From positions 124,001-188,000 of the forward strand of contig NZ_CP138921.1 of the NCBI RefSeq assembly GCF_047124445.1: a stretch of 64,000 bases of DNA, read 5' to 3'. The DNA is from Shimia sp047124445. GTDB lineage: Bacteria; Pseudomonadota; Alphaproteobacteria; Rhodobacterales; Rhodobacteraceae. Both the position numbers and the translations under genes were made by a program. Shown piece by piece: positions 25,604 through 34,387 of the stretch (its first letter is position 1; every line of letters starts with the position of its first letter). The notes beneath the pieces are model-generated. The model had not been told where the DNA came from, searched no databases, and saw only the letters and a list, made by a program, of their open reading frames with translations.

Positions 25604-27259
25604 ATGCAGGCAGATTATGTGATTGTAGGCGCGGGCTCCGCTGGGTGCGCAATGGCGTACCGGTTGAGCGAGGCGGGCAAATCCGTGCTGGTGATTGAGC
25701 ATGGCGGCACCGACGCGGGGCCGTTTATTCAGATGCCCGCGGCGCTGAGCTACCCGATGAACATGAGCCTGTACGACTGGGGCTACAAAACCTTGCCGGA
25801 GCCACATTTGGGCGGACGGACGTTGGTGTGTCCGCGTGGCAAGGTGATTGGCGGGTCCAGCTCGATCAATGGTATGGTTTATGTCCGAGGGCACGCGGGA
25901 GATTATGACCATTGGGCCGAGAGCGGCGCGGATGGGTGGTCTTATGCGGATGTGCTTCCGTATTTCAAACGCATGGAAAACTGGCACGAGAGTGGACAGG
26001 GTGGTGATCCCGATTGGCGCGGTTCTGATGGGCCGCTGCACATCAGCCGTGGACCGCGCAACAACCCGCTGCATGGGGCATTTGTGGAGGCCGGGCGGCA
26101 GGCGGGCTACCCGGTGACGGATGACTACAACGGGCAGCAGCAAGAGGGCTTTGGCCCGATGGATATGACTGTCTACAATGGTCAGCGCTGGTCTGCCGCG
26201 AATGCCTATCTAAAACCGGCTTTGCAGCGCGAGAACTGTGACCTTGTTCGAGGGCTGGCCCGCAAGGTTGTGATGGAAAACGGCCGCGCCGTGGGTGTGG
26301 AAATTGAACGGGGTGGGCAGGTTCAGGTGATCCGCGCCAATGCGGAAGTGATCCTTTCGGCGTCCTCGTTGAATTCACCAAAACTGTTGATGTTGTCGGG
26401 CATTGGGCCGGCGGCGCATCTGGCACAGCATGGCATTGAGGTGGTCGCGGATCGTGCAGGCGTGGGCCAGAATCTGCAGGACCATCTTGAGGTCTACATG
26501 CAGATGGCTTGTAAGCAGCCGATCACACTCTACAAATATTGGAACCTAATTGGCAAAGGTCTGATTGGGGCACAGTGGCTGTTCACCAAGACGGGGCTTG
26601 GGGCGTCTAACCAGTTTGAAACTGCTGGGTTTATTCGGTCTCGGGCGGGGATTTCCTATCCCGATATTCAGTATCATTTCTTGCCCATCGCGGTGCGCTA
26701 TGACGGGCAGGCGGCAGCCGAAGGGCATGGCTTTCAAGCGCATGTCGGGCCGATGCGGTCGCCGTCTCGAGGTGAGGTGACCTTGCAATCAGCCGATCCG
26801 AAGGCCGCGCCAAATATTTTCTTCAACTACATGTCGACGGAGCAGGATTGGGAAGACTTCCGTGCCTGCATCCGTCTGACCCGCGAGATTTTTGCGCAGG
26901 AGGCGATGCAGCCGTTTGTGAAAAGCGAGATCCAACCGGGCGTGGATTTGCAGACGGACGATGAGATCGACAGCTTTATCAGAGAGCACGCTGAGAGCGC
27001 CTATCACCCTTGCGGCACCTGCAAGATGGGCAGCGTGGATGATCCCAATGCTGTAGTAGATAGTGAGTGCCGTGTGATTGGCGTCGATGGGTTGCGGGTG
27101 GCGGACAGCTCGATTTTCCCGCGCATCACCAATGGCAACCTTAACGGGCCGTCAATTATGACCGGCGAGAAGGCCTCCGATCATATTTTGGGGCGGCGGC
27201 TGGCGTCGTCCAATGCGGAGCCTTGGTTTCATCCCGGTTGGGAAAATGCGCAGCGGTAG
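25604..27259 (+). CDS. betA: Choline dehydrogenase (GMC oxidoreductase)
   Basis: A 551-residue FAD enzyme oxidising choline to betaine aldehyde, membrane-associated in known cases. The FAD dinucleotide fold is YVIVGAGSAGCAMAYRL at residues 4-20. GMC signature 1 is RGKVIGGSSSINGMVYVRGHAGDYD and signature 2 is NAEVILSASSLNSPKLLMLSGIGP; the active-site His is in ESAYHPCGTCKMG near residue 468, and VADSSIFPRITNGNLNGPSIMTGEKASD closes the protein. The ATG at 25604 has AGGAAG upstream. It ends the bet operon. Confidence 0.95.
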   Translation: MQADYVIVGAGSAGCAMAYRLSEAGKSVLVIEHGGTDAGPFIQMPAALSYPMNMSLYDWGYKTLPEPHLGGRTLVCPRGKVIGGSSSINGMVYVRGHAGDYDHWAESGADGWSYADVLPYFKRMENWHESGQGGDPDWRGSDGPLHISRGPRNNPLHGAFVEAGRQAGYPVTDDYNGQQQEGFGPMDMTVYNGQRWSAANAYLKPALQRENCDLVRGLARKVVMENGRAVGVEIERGGQVQVIRANAEVILSASSLNSPKLLMLSGIGPAAHLAQHGIEVVADRAGVGQNLQDHLEVYMQMACKQPITLYKYWNLIGKGLIGAQWLFTKTGLGASNQFETAGFIRSRAGISYPDIQYHFLPIAVRYDGQAAAEGHGFQAHVGPMRSPSRGEVTLQSADPKAAPNIFFNYMSTEQDWEDFRACIRLTREIFAQEAMQPFVKSEIQPGVDLQTDDEIDSFIREHAESAYHPCGTCKMGSVDDPNAVVDSECRVIGVDGLRVADSSIFPRITNGNLNGPSIMTGEKASDHILGRRLASSNAEPWFHPGWENAQR

Positions 27260-27279
27260 TGCGTGTTTTTGAATGTGAT

Positions 27280-27293
27280 TTGATCCGCGTCAA
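27280..27293. promoter_or_regulatory. FNR/FnrL-like box upstream of the DUF465 gene
   Basis: TTGATCCGCGTCAA matches the Rhodobacter FnrL pattern TTGAT-N4-(A/G)TCAA. A -10-like TCTATG at 27315-27320 would put the centre of the box about 41 bp before transcription start, the class II activator position. Confidence 0.6.
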
Positions 27294-27352
27294 AGTGGGG
27301 GGAGACTCGGCTGGTCTATGGTGTGTGCGACCTTAAAAACAGGAGCGCAAAC

Positions 27353-27592
27353 ATGGCGAACACCCCACACGAACTGGCCGCAGAATTCCCTGAATTTGTT
27401 GAGAAAATGAGCGCGTTGAAAGTCAGCGACAAGCACTTTGCAAAGCTGGCCGATGAGTACCACGAGTTGAACCGCAAGGTGCATGCAGCCGAGACCAATG
27501 TGGCGCCACGCGAAGAGCTGGCGGAAGTGGATCTGCGTAAGCGTCGCGGCGCGCTGAAGGATGAAATCTACGCTTATCTCAAAGCAAACTGA
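27353..27592 (+). CDS. YdcH/DUF465 family small protein
   Basis: A 79-residue, charged, helical-hairpin protein: HELAAEFPEFVEKMSALKVSDKHFAKLADEYHELNRKVHAAE is the DUF465 signature (in E. coli YdcH). Function unknown. The ATG at 27353 follows AGGAG. An FNR-like box lies 60 bp upstream, suggesting expression when oxygen is low. The 3' end overlaps the convergent hydrolase gene by 19 bp. Confidence 0.85.
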   Translation: MANTPHELAAEFPEFVEKMSALKVSDKHFAKLADEYHELNRKVHAAETNVAPREELAEVDLRKRRGALKDEIYAYLKAN

Positions 27593-28398
27593 TTGATAAA
27601 TCTGGTCAGTTTTGGCCAGGTGTCGGTGCGCCACAGGCCGGTGTGACCCGCGCCGGGGGCTTCGACAAATTCCTTACTATTGGATGGGGCGGCAGCGAAA
27701 ATCTGTCGCCCCATTTCTATGGGGATGAGGTCGTCTTCGGTGCCGTGCAAGATCAGCAGAGGTAAGGTGACGGTCTTGGCGCGAGATAGGCTGTCCCATT
27801 GATTTGACAGGTGTTTCGTGAAGCTGCCGTTGCCGGGATAGTGGTGCGCGGCCATGGCCTTGATCGAGGTGTAGGGCGCTTCCAGCAGGATGGCGTTGGG
27901 CGTAATGCCTGCTTCCAATGCGCCGAGCGTTACGGCGGCGCCGATGCTCTCGCCATAGACCACCACGGGGGACATCGTGGGGCGTACGATGCTGTCGTAG
28001 ATTGCCACGGTGTCGTTGATGATGTCGGCTTCTTGCGGGGTGCCTGTGCTGCCGGAATAGCCGCGGTAGGCGGGGGCGACGAGTCCGTAGCCCCGTTGAA
28101 GCAGGAGGTCGAACCGCGACACACGGTTGGCCAAATTGCCTGCGTTTCCTTGAAGATAGAAGATCACCGGCTTGCCGGGGGCAGGCGGTGCAGTCCAGAC
28201 GATTAGCGCTTCACCGTCGTGTTGGAACACCTCTTCGGTCACAGTTGGGAGATTGGCATCCGCAGGGGAGACGCGGGTGTCGTTCAGCGGGTAGATCATC
28301 TGCCGCTCCAACAGGGGCGCGGCGGCGATTAGCATAAAGGCAAAGACCACGCAAAAGGCGCAGAGCCGGAACAGGAATTGTGCCAGCCTAACCCACAT
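27574..28398 (-). CDS. Membrane-anchored alpha/beta hydrolase
   Basis: A 274-residue serine hydrolase with an N-terminal membrane helix (LFRLCAFCVVFAFMLIAAAPLL). The fold elements are the oxyanion region FYLQGNAGNLANR, the nucleophile elbow GESIG (Ser), the acid in LILHGTEDDLIP and the His in APGAGHTGLW. It resembles the YfhR/BEM46 group, whose substrates are poorly known. It follows the ScfR-type regulator with an overlap of 11 bp and may be co-transcribed with it. A GTG at 28416 is an alternative start. Confidence 0.82.
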   Translation of the reverse strand: MWVRLAQFLFRLCAFCVVFAFMLIAAAPLLERQMIYPLNDTRVSPADANLPTVTEEVFQHDGEALIVWTAPPAPGKPVIFYLQGNAGNLANRVSRFDLLLQRGYGLVAPAYRGYSGSTGTPQEADIINDTVAIYDSIVRPTMSPVVVYGESIGAAVTLGALEAGITPNAILLEAPYTSIKAMAAHHYPGNGSFTKHLSNQWDSLSRAKTVTLPLLILHGTEDDLIPIEMGRQIFAAAPSNSKEFVEAPGAGHTGLWRTDTWPKLTRFINQFALR

Positions 28399-29788
28399 CG
28401 TAGGGCAACACGCCACGGGCGTTTTCGTTGATGGTCAGGCGGCGTTCCAGCGGCGGCACGGAGCGTTGGTGACAATGGGTGCGTTCGCAGATGCGGCAGG
28501 AAATGCCAATGGGTTCAAAGGCCTGCGGGTTGTCGAGCTCCATATGGTCGGCGTAGACCAGCGCGTCGGCGTGGCGGATTTCACATCCCAAGGCGATGGC
28601 GTAGCGGCGTACAGGGGCGCCGAAGTGGCCGCCGGATTTGGAGACATCGCGGGCCAGCGAGATGTAGCGCACGCCGTCTGGGGTTTCGGCGAGTTGGCGC
28701 AGGAAGCGGCCGGGTGTTTCAAACGCACGATGTACGTTCCAGAGCGGGCAGGCGCCGCCGAAGCGGGCAAATTGCAGGCGGGTTGCCGAGTGGCGTTTGG
28801 TGATGGTGCCGGCCTGATCGACGCGGACAAAGAAGAAGGGAATGCCTTTGTTTCCAGGGCGTTGCAGGGTGGACAGCCGGTGGGCGACTTGTTCGATGGA
28901 GGCGCCGAAACGGTTGGAAAGCAACTCAAGGTCGTGGCGGGTTTCGCGGGCGACTTCGAGGAAGGTGCCATAAGGCATGAGGGCCGCACCGGCGTAGTAG
29001 TTGGCGAGGCCGATTTTGGCGATGGACCGCGCGGCGTCGGATTGGAAGCGGGCAAAGTCCAGAGTGGCCTCTAGCAGCTTGCCGTTTTGCAACAGCGCGA
29101 CCTGCAGAAGGAGTTGAAATGTCTGAGTTTCTGGCTGCGCGTAGCGGGAGATTTGCAGGCGTTGGTGCTCGGCGTCGTAGTGGCGCAGTTGGTCGATGTC
29201 GGTGAAGGCAACAGTGATGCCTGTGTCCTTGAGAGAGGCGAGGGCAGCGGCGCGGATTCCGCCGTGCTCTACAGCGCCTTGTGCGAAGCGTTCGGCGGCG
29301 TGGTCGACAGCGTCTATGTAATTGTCACAATAGTGAAAAAAGTCCCTGACTTCATCCCAGGGGCTGGCCTGCATTTGTACATCCTGGCGGCCAAGGGCCT
29401 CGTCTAAAGACGCAAGCCGTTCGTGGGTTTGGCGGTAGGCGCGGTGTAGTTCCAGAAAGGCGCGCGCCAAAGCAGGGGCGTTGGAAGCGGTGAGGCGCAG
29501 GTCTGCGAGAGGGGCAGAGGTTTCGGCGAGGACCGGGTCGGCGAGGGCTTCGCGCATGTCAGAGACGAGGCGTTCGCTGTCACCGGTGCTTAACTCTGTG
29601 ACATCCAAGCCAAATTCCTGCGCGAGGGCCAAGACAACCGTGGTGGACACCGGGCGGTTGTTGTTCTCCATCTGGTTCAGATAGGGCAGGGAGACCCCAA
29701 GTTTTTGGGCAAAATCCTTCTGTGTCAGCGTGAGCCGTGTGCGGATTTCGCGTAGTTTGGCGCCTGCGTAGAGCTTCTGCGTGGGCAT
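28388..29788 (-). CDS. pccR: ScfR-family regulator of propionyl-CoA metabolism (PccR-like)
   Basis: A 466-residue regulator. Residues 1-70 are a XRE-type helix-turn-helix (LREIRTRLTLTQKDFAQKLGVSLPYLNQMENNNRPVS); the middle has an IrrE-like region (LLLQVALLQNGKLLEATLDFARF); the C-terminal DUF2083 part ends with a Cys cluster (GISCRICERTHCHQR). The short-chain fatty acyl-CoA regulator family includes PccR of Rhodobacter sphaeroides, which controls pccB, and RamB of corynebacteria. pccB lies 1.7 kb away with only an exporter in between. GGAGGAG precedes the ATG at 29788. TTTGCAAA-type sites occur before this gene and before pccB, suggesting autoregulation and control of pccB. Confidence 0.85.
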   Translation of the reverse strand: MPTQKLYAGAKLREIRTRLTLTQKDFAQKLGVSLPYLNQMENNNRPVSTTVVLALAQEFGLDVTELSTGDSERLVSDMREALADPVLAETSAPLADLRLTASNAPALARAFLELHRAYRQTHERLASLDEALGRQDVQMQASPWDEVRDFFHYCDNYIDAVDHAAERFAQGAVEHGGIRAAALASLKDTGITVAFTDIDQLRHYDAEHQRLQISRYAQPETQTFQLLLQVALLQNGKLLEATLDFARFQSDAARSIAKIGLANYYAGAALMPYGTFLEVARETRHDLELLSNRFGASIEQVAHRLSTLQRPGNKGIPFFFVRVDQAGTITKRHSATRLQFARFGGACPLWNVHRAFETPGRFLRQLAETPDGVRYISLARDVSKSGGHFGAPVRRYAIALGCEIRHADALVYADHMELDNPQAFEPIGISCRICERTHCHQRSVPPLERRLTINENARGVLPYDVG

Positions 29789-29811
29789 GCGACTCCTCCC
29801 GATTGCATAGC

Positions 29812-29831
29812 TGCAAAGATAGCTTTGCAAA
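29812..29831. promoter_or_regulatory. TTTGCAAA-type site upstream of the ScfR regulator
   Basis: TGCAAA at 29812-29817 and TTTGCAAA at 29824-29831 form an inverted pair 24-43 bp before the regulator's start codon. The octamer resembles the recognition element known for ScfR/RamB-type regulators and recurs before pccB. Confidence 0.6.
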
Positions 29832-30038
29832 CTGTGCGGCGCCAGAGGGCAAAAGAGGCTGCGGCGTTTGGTCGTTAACCGGCGATTCTGAGGCCGATTT
29901 TCACGTCGGTATGGCGTCGGTATTGCGACTGTTACGCGGAGGTGCAGGTTTTGGAGTGGCCTCGGTTAACGCAGCTGCATGGAGCAGTCGTGCGTGGCCC
30001 CAGACCAGGTCTGGGACAGTGAGGCAGTTTTTGTGGGG

Positions 30039-31253
30039 TTAGACGCCGATGGTTTTTTCGCGACGGATGACCATGAGGATGGAGGTTACACCCAAAATCG
30101 AGGTGGCACACATCAGCCACAGTAGCGGGAACGCGCCGGTTTCTGGTGTCAGCAGCGCGCCTGCGAGGGCGGAGAGGGCTGCGCCGCCGCCGATCATGAT
30201 CGCGCCGGTGAGGCCGGAGGCGGTGCCTGCGAGGTGTGGGCGTACGGAGAGCGCACCAGCGGTGGCGTTGGGGATGGCAAGGCCGTTGCCGATGCCGACA
30301 AAGGTCATGAAGCCGAAGAAGATCTCAGCGGAGCCGAAGCCCATCGCGAAGATTGACAAAGAGGCGCCAACGCCCAGACCACAGATGGTGCAGCCCATCA
30401 TCACCATGCGGTTGATCCCCACGCGGGCGGAATAGCGGCCGGAGAGGAAATTGCCGATGAAATACCCCACCGCAGGGGCGCCGAAGTAGATGCCCATTTT
30501 GGCGGCGTCCATGCCAAAGAGCTCGGTGGCCACAAAGGGCGCGCCACCGAGGTAGGCAAAGAAGGCGCCGGAGGTGAAGCAATTGGCGAGCGAATAGCCC
30601 CAGAACCGGGGGCTGGTCAGGAGCTCGGGATATTCTCGGAACTGTTGGCCCAGTGAGAGCCCGCTGCTGGATTTGGTTTCGCCGAGGTCACGCCAGGTGA
30701 GCCAGAGAATGGCGGCACCGGTGGCAAACAGAAGCCAGAAGCTGGCTTGCCAGCCAAAGGCGCTGTCCAGCAGGCCGCCAAGTGCAGGGCCAAGCATGGG
30801 CACCACAGTCATGCCCATGGTGACGTAGCCAATCATCGAGGCGGCTTCGTCGGTAGAGACCATGTCGCGCACCACGGCGCGGGACAGGACCATGGCGACC
30901 ACCACGGCGGCCTGTAGCATGCGGAAGGTCAGGAAGATTGCGGCGTTGGGTGCGTATATGCAGCCAATGGTGGCGGCTAAGAAGATGACAAGGCCTGCGA
31001 GGATCACCGGACGGCGGCCAAATTTGTCGCTGATTGGGCCAACCACAATTTGCAGCACGGCGTTGACGGCAAGGTAGACCGCGATGGAGAGCTGCATCAC
31101 GCCATAATCGGTGCCGAAATATTCGGTCATCGACGGCAGGCTGGGCAGGAAGATGTTCATGCACAGTGCCGAGACCCCGGCCAGCAGGATCAGCGTGAAG
31201 ATATTGGGTGGTGAGGTTCGGTCGAGAAATTGACCGCGGGCCATTGTACTCAT
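30039..31253 (-). CDS. Bcr/CflA family MFS efflux transporter
   Basis: A 404-residue inner-membrane protein with 12 helices. The N-terminus LILLAGVSALCMNIFLPSLPSMTEYFGTDYGVMQLSIAVYLAVNAVLQIVVGPISDKFGRRPVILAG contains the MFS motif A (GPISDKFGRRPV) in its Bcr/CflA form, and MLGPALGGLLDSAFGWQASFW matches antiporter motif C. Substrate unknown. It lies between the ScfR-type regulator and pccB, transcribed away from pccB, and shares its upstream region with it. Confidence 0.9.
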   Translation of the reverse strand: MSTMARGQFLDRTSPPNIFTLILLAGVSALCMNIFLPSLPSMTEYFGTDYGVMQLSIAVYLAVNAVLQIVVGPISDKFGRRPVILAGLVIFLAATIGCIYAPNAAIFLTFRMLQAAVVVAMVLSRAVVRDMVSTDEAASMIGYVTMGMTVVPMLGPALGGLLDSAFGWQASFWLLFATGAAILWLTWRDLGETKSSSGLSLGQQFREYPELLTSPRFWGYSLANCFTSGAFFAYLGGAPFVATELFGMDAAKMGIYFGAPAVGYFIGNFLSGRYSARVGINRMVMMGCTICGLGVGASLSIFAMGFGSAEIFFGFMTFVGIGNGLAIPNATAGALSVRPHLAGTASGLTGAIMIGGGAALSALAGALLTPETGAFPLLWLMCATSILGVTSILMVIRREKTIGV

Positions 31254-31313
31254 GGGCTAAGAGGTAGGGGCGCGGTCGGCAAATGTCCATGGATTAATTT
31301 CAATTGTGAACTA

Positions 31314-31367
31314 TTTGCTAATTTGCAATTCGCACGACCTTCATTTTCTTGAGTTTGCAAATTTGCG
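31314..31367. promoter_or_regulatory. Cluster of TTTGC(AAA) sites upstream of pccB
   Basis: In the 218-bp gap between the exporter and pccB, TTTGCTAA and TTTGCAAT are adjacent at 31314-31329, and TTTGCAAA followed directly by TTTGCGGG at 31354-31369; a further TTTGCGGG starts at 31378. The repeated octamer suggests binding of the ScfR/PccR-type regulator encoded nearby. Confidence 0.65.
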
Positions 31368-31471
31368 GGAAAATCCTTTTGCGGGTGCAGCAAGCTGCCT
31401 ATGGTGTTGCGCAAAGCTTTTGGGGGCAGTGCATCCTGTGCCTGCCCAAATCGACGAATGAGGGCCGTGCC

Positions 31472-33004
31472 ATGAAAGACATTCTGCAACAGTTGGAAGA
31501 GCGCCGTGAAGTTGCGCGTTTGGGTGGCGGTCAGCGCCGGATCGACAGCCAGCACGCCAAAGGCAAGCTGACCGCGCGGGAGCGGATCGAGCTGCTGTTG
31601 GATGAGGGCAGCTTTGAAGAGTTTGACATGTTCAAAACCCATCGCTGCACCGAATTTGGCATGGAAGAGCAAAAGCCTGCGGGCGACGGCGTGATCACCG
31701 GCTGGGGCACGATCAATGGCCGTATGGTCTATGTCTTCTCTCAGGACTTCACGGTGTTTGGTGGCTCCTTGTCGGAGACCCACGCGCAGAAGATCTGCAA
31801 AATCCAGGACATGGCGGTGCAGAATGGCGCGCCAATCATTGGCCTGAACGACTCGGGCGGCGCACGTATTCAGGAAGGCGTCGACTCGCTGGCTGGCTAT
31901 GCAGAAGTGTTCCAGCGCAACATCATGGCGTCCGGCGTGGTGCCGCAGATTTCCGTGATCATGGGCCCATGTGCCGGTGGTGCGGTGTACTCGCCTGCGA
32001 TGACCGACTTCATCTTCATGGTGAAAGACACCTCTTATATGTTTGTGACCGGTCCGGATGTTGTGAAGACCGTGACCAATGAGGTTGTGACGGCTGAGGA
32101 ATTGGGCGGGGCGTCGACGCACACCAAAAAGTCCTCGGTGGCCGATGGCGCGTTTGAGAACGACGTGGAGGCGCTGACCGAAGTGCGCCGTCTGGTGGAC
32201 TTCCTGCCACTGAACAACCGCGAGAAACCGCCGGTGCGTCCGTTCTTTGATGAGCCGGGCCGGGTTGAGAAGTCTTTGGACACGTTGGTGCCGGAGAACC
32301 CCAACACGCCATACGACATGAAAGAGCTGATCGCCAAAGTGGCGGATGAGGGCGATTTCTACGAGATTCAGGAAGACTACGCCAAGAACATCATCACCGG
32401 CTTTATCCGCCTGGAAGGTCAGACCGTGGGTGTTGTTGCCAACCAGCCGATGGTGCTGGCGGGCTGTCTGGACATTGACAGCTCCCGCAAGGCGGCCCGG
32501 TTTGTGCGCTTCTGTGACTGTTTTGAAATTCCAATCCTGACGCTGGTGGACGTGCCGGGCTTCCTGCCTGGGACCAGCCAGGAATATGGCGGGGTGATCA
32601 AACACGGCGCGAAGCTGCTGTTTGCTTATGGTGAAGCGACCGTGCCGAAGGTGACTGTGATCACCCGGAAAGCTTACGGCGGGGCCTATGACGTGATGGC
32701 CTCCAAGCATCTGCGCGGCGATTTCAACTACGCCTGGCCAACGGCGGAGATCGCGGTGATGGGCGCGAAAGGCGCGACCGAGATCATTCACCGCGCTGAT
32801 CTGGGCGATGCGGAGAAGATTGCGGAGCATACCAAGGATTATGAAGACCGCTTTGCCACGCCATTTGTGGCGGCCGAGCGTGGCTTCATCGATGAGGTGA
32901 TCATGCCGCAGAGCACACGCAAGCGGGTGAGCCGGGCGTTTGCGAGCCTGCGCAACAAGAAGCTCGAGAACCCGTGGAAAAAGCACGACAACATCCCGCT
33001 GTAA
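31472..33004 (+). CDS. pccB: Propionyl-CoA carboxylase beta subunit
   Basis: A 510-residue carboxyltransferase subunit which, with PccA, makes methylmalonyl-CoA from propionyl-CoA in the cytoplasm. Two crotonase-like halves are present; GLNDSGGARIQEGVDSLAGYAEVF and PCAGGAVYSPAMTDFIFMV form the first acyl-CoA pocket, and VDVPGFLPGTSQEYGGVIKHGAKLLFAY with KAYGGAYDVM the second. Length and the C-terminal PRKHDNIPL-like end are normal. The ATG at 31472 starts MKDILQQLEERR. It is the first gene of the propionate locus; pccA follows 3.3 kb downstream after several small genes. Confidence 0.96.
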   Translation: MKDILQQLEERREVARLGGGQRRIDSQHAKGKLTARERIELLLDEGSFEEFDMFKTHRCTEFGMEEQKPAGDGVITGWGTINGRMVYVFSQDFTVFGGSLSETHAQKICKIQDMAVQNGAPIIGLNDSGGARIQEGVDSLAGYAEVFQRNIMASGVVPQISVIMGPCAGGAVYSPAMTDFIFMVKDTSYMFVTGPDVVKTVTNEVVTAEELGGASTHTKKSSVADGAFENDVEALTEVRRLVDFLPLNNREKPPVRPFFDEPGRVEKSLDTLVPENPNTPYDMKELIAKVADEGDFYEIQEDYAKNIITGFIRLEGQTVGVVANQPMVLAGCLDIDSSRKAARFVRFCDCFEIPILTLVDVPGFLPGTSQEYGGVIKHGAKLLFAYGEATVPKVTVITRKAYGGAYDVMASKHLRGDFNYAWPTAEIAVMGAKGATEIIHRADLGDAEKIAEHTKDYEDRFATPFVAAERGFIDEVIMPQSTRKRVSRAFASLRNKKLENPWKKHDNIPL

Positions 33005-33053
33005 TGACCTATAGGTGGATCCACTAACGATCCACTACAAGGAAGAATTGAAT

Positions 33054-33479
33054 ATGCGTACCCTTACTTTTGCCTCCTGCATTTTGTTTGCGTTGCCACT
33101 GGCAGCGCAGGCGCAGAGCTGTCGTGGTGTCCAGTCGCTTGATCTGGGCAACGGCACGAAGGCTTGTGTTGTTAAGATCGAAGAAGGCGCGATTACGACA
33201 ACAAGAACGCGGGATGACTATGCCAGTTCGCAAAAACACACGCGGGCGCAGCCGATGGTTGGTGCGTCGATGACCGGGCCTATCCCGGCCAAGCGGGCCA
33301 CGGTCAAAAAGCAGATGTTGGCGATGTGCAAGGCGACGCAAGCCAAGGTCGCTAAGCAATTTGCCGGCAAGAAGTACAACCGCGTCATCTTGATTCAGGA
33401 CTGGACCAAGGCAGGCGGCAAGGTTCAGGCTGGCTTTTCGTCCGATAATTGTAAAGGATTCCGGTTCTTTGCCAGCTAA
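33054..33479 (+). CDS. Hypothetical secreted protein
   Basis: A 141-residue protein with a clear signal peptide (MRTLTFASCILFALPLAAQAQS, cut near residue 21). The mature part is small and basic, with three cysteines (SCRGVQSLDLG, LAMCKAT, DNCKGF); I do not recognise a family. AGGAAG precedes the ATG at 33054. It follows pccB by 49 bp, with a GATCCACTA direct repeat in that gap, and is probably on the pccB transcript. Confidence 0.65.
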   Translation: MRTLTFASCILFALPLAAQAQSCRGVQSLDLGNGTKACVVKIEEGAITTTRTRDDYASSQKHTRAQPMVGASMTGPIPAKRATVKKQMLAMCKATQAKVAKQFAGKKYNRVILIQDWTKAGGKVQAGFSSDNCKGFRFFAS

Positions 33480-33554
33480 AGCGACATATCACGTTGCTTT
33501 CGGGTTCGCGGCTGATGTCGCGGACCTGGCTCGGTGCGGTGGAGTTCCCAGTGG

Positions 33555-34037
33555 ATGCTGGGCCATATGACCCGCGCTGGCCCCAATATTGCGGTGTACC
33601 CGCCAGCCGTTTCGGTAATCGCCCCTGTGACGGCGGTTGCATTGGAGTGGTTGGTGCCGTTGGCGGTGTTGCCTGCTGCGGGCACGCTTAACAGCGTTGT
33701 GCCCGGTGTGGTGCTGCTGGGGGCTGCCGGGTGGTTGGCCATGTCCGGGGCGCGGGCGTTCCGGGCGGCAGGGACCAATGTGGATCCCACGCAACCGGTG
33801 CTGAAACTTGTGCGCAGCGGGCCGTACCGGTTCACGCGTAACCCGATGTACCTGGGCATGGTTGTGTTGCAACTGGGCTTGGCGCTGACGTTTTCATTGG
33901 ATTGGGCGGTGCTGGGCGCGGCGGTGGTGTTTGTGCTGCTGCACTTTGGTGTTGTGCTGCGCGAAGAGGCTTATCTGACCGACCTCTTTGGGGCGGACTA
34001 TCAGGCGTTTCTCACACAGACACGGAGGTGGCTATGA
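33555..34037 (+). CDS. Isoprenylcysteine methyltransferase-like membrane protein
   Basis: A 160-residue membrane protein with about four helices. LVRSGPYRFTRNPMYLGMVVLQLGLAL and LREEAYLTDLFGADYQAFLTQTRRWL are the ICMT/phospholipid methyltransferase-like signature (RNPMY...EE..L...FG..Y..Y...RW) that binds S-adenosylmethionine at the membrane surface. The methyl acceptor is unknown in most bacteria. The start is uncertain: ATG 33555 (GGAG ten bases upstream), ATG 33567 or GTG 33534. It overlaps the next gene by 4 bp (ATGA). Confidence 0.78.
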   Translation: MLGHMTRAGPNIAVYPPAVSVIAPVTAVALEWLVPLAVLPAAGTLNSVVPGVVLLGAAGWLAMSGARAFRAAGTNVDPTQPVLKLVRSGPYRFTRNPMYLGMVVLQLGLALTFSLDWAVLGAAVVFVLLHFGVVLREEAYLTDLFGADYQAFLTQTRRWL

Positions 34038-34387
34038 GCCGGAGCCGCTGGCATATCCAACGCGAGGGCGATGCGCTGACCATGAGCCGTCGGTTGCCGG
34101 TGCGCTGGGACGTGGTGGCGGAGACCTCGTTGCCGGATGCGGGCTTGCTGCGCACGGCGCAGCAGGTGCGGCAGGATATGTGGCGGGCGTTGCAGGATTT
34201 GCGTGGCTTTGCGCCAACTGTTGAGGTGCGGCGCGAGGCTGGGCGGCTGGTTGTGAAGGCCGGCGGGGCTGTGGATGGCGCAGTGGCCAAGGGCCATGCG
34301 CAGGCCATCATTGCCGAGATTTTGGACTGTCCTGAGCGGCGGGATCGCTGGCGGCGGTTTGCGCAACACCGGGGGGCGTCCTCATGA
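34034..34387 (+). CDS. Hypothetical protein
   Basis: A 117-residue soluble, Arg-rich protein, start MSRSRWHIQREGDALTMSRRLPVRWDVVAETSLPDAGLLRTAQQVRQDMWRAL (shown here only in part as the recognisable helix RTAQQVRQDMWRALQDL). I do not recognise a family. It is coupled on both sides by ATGA overlaps (34034-34037 and 34384-34387), so it forms one translational unit with the methyltransferase-like gene and the DUF6497-like gene. GGAGG lies just before its start. Confidence 0.62.
   Translation: MSRSRWHIQREGDALTMSRRLPVRWDVVAETSLPDAGLLRTAQQVRQDMWRALQDLRGFAPTVEVRREAGRLVVKAGGAVDGAVAKGHAQAIIAEILDCPERRDRWRRFAQHRGASS

Noticed and set aside
29999..30015. CCCAGACC/GGTCTGGG palindrome just after the Bcr/CflA gene stop region
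   Set aside because: No T-run on the minus strand where a terminator would be needed; too short to claim another function.
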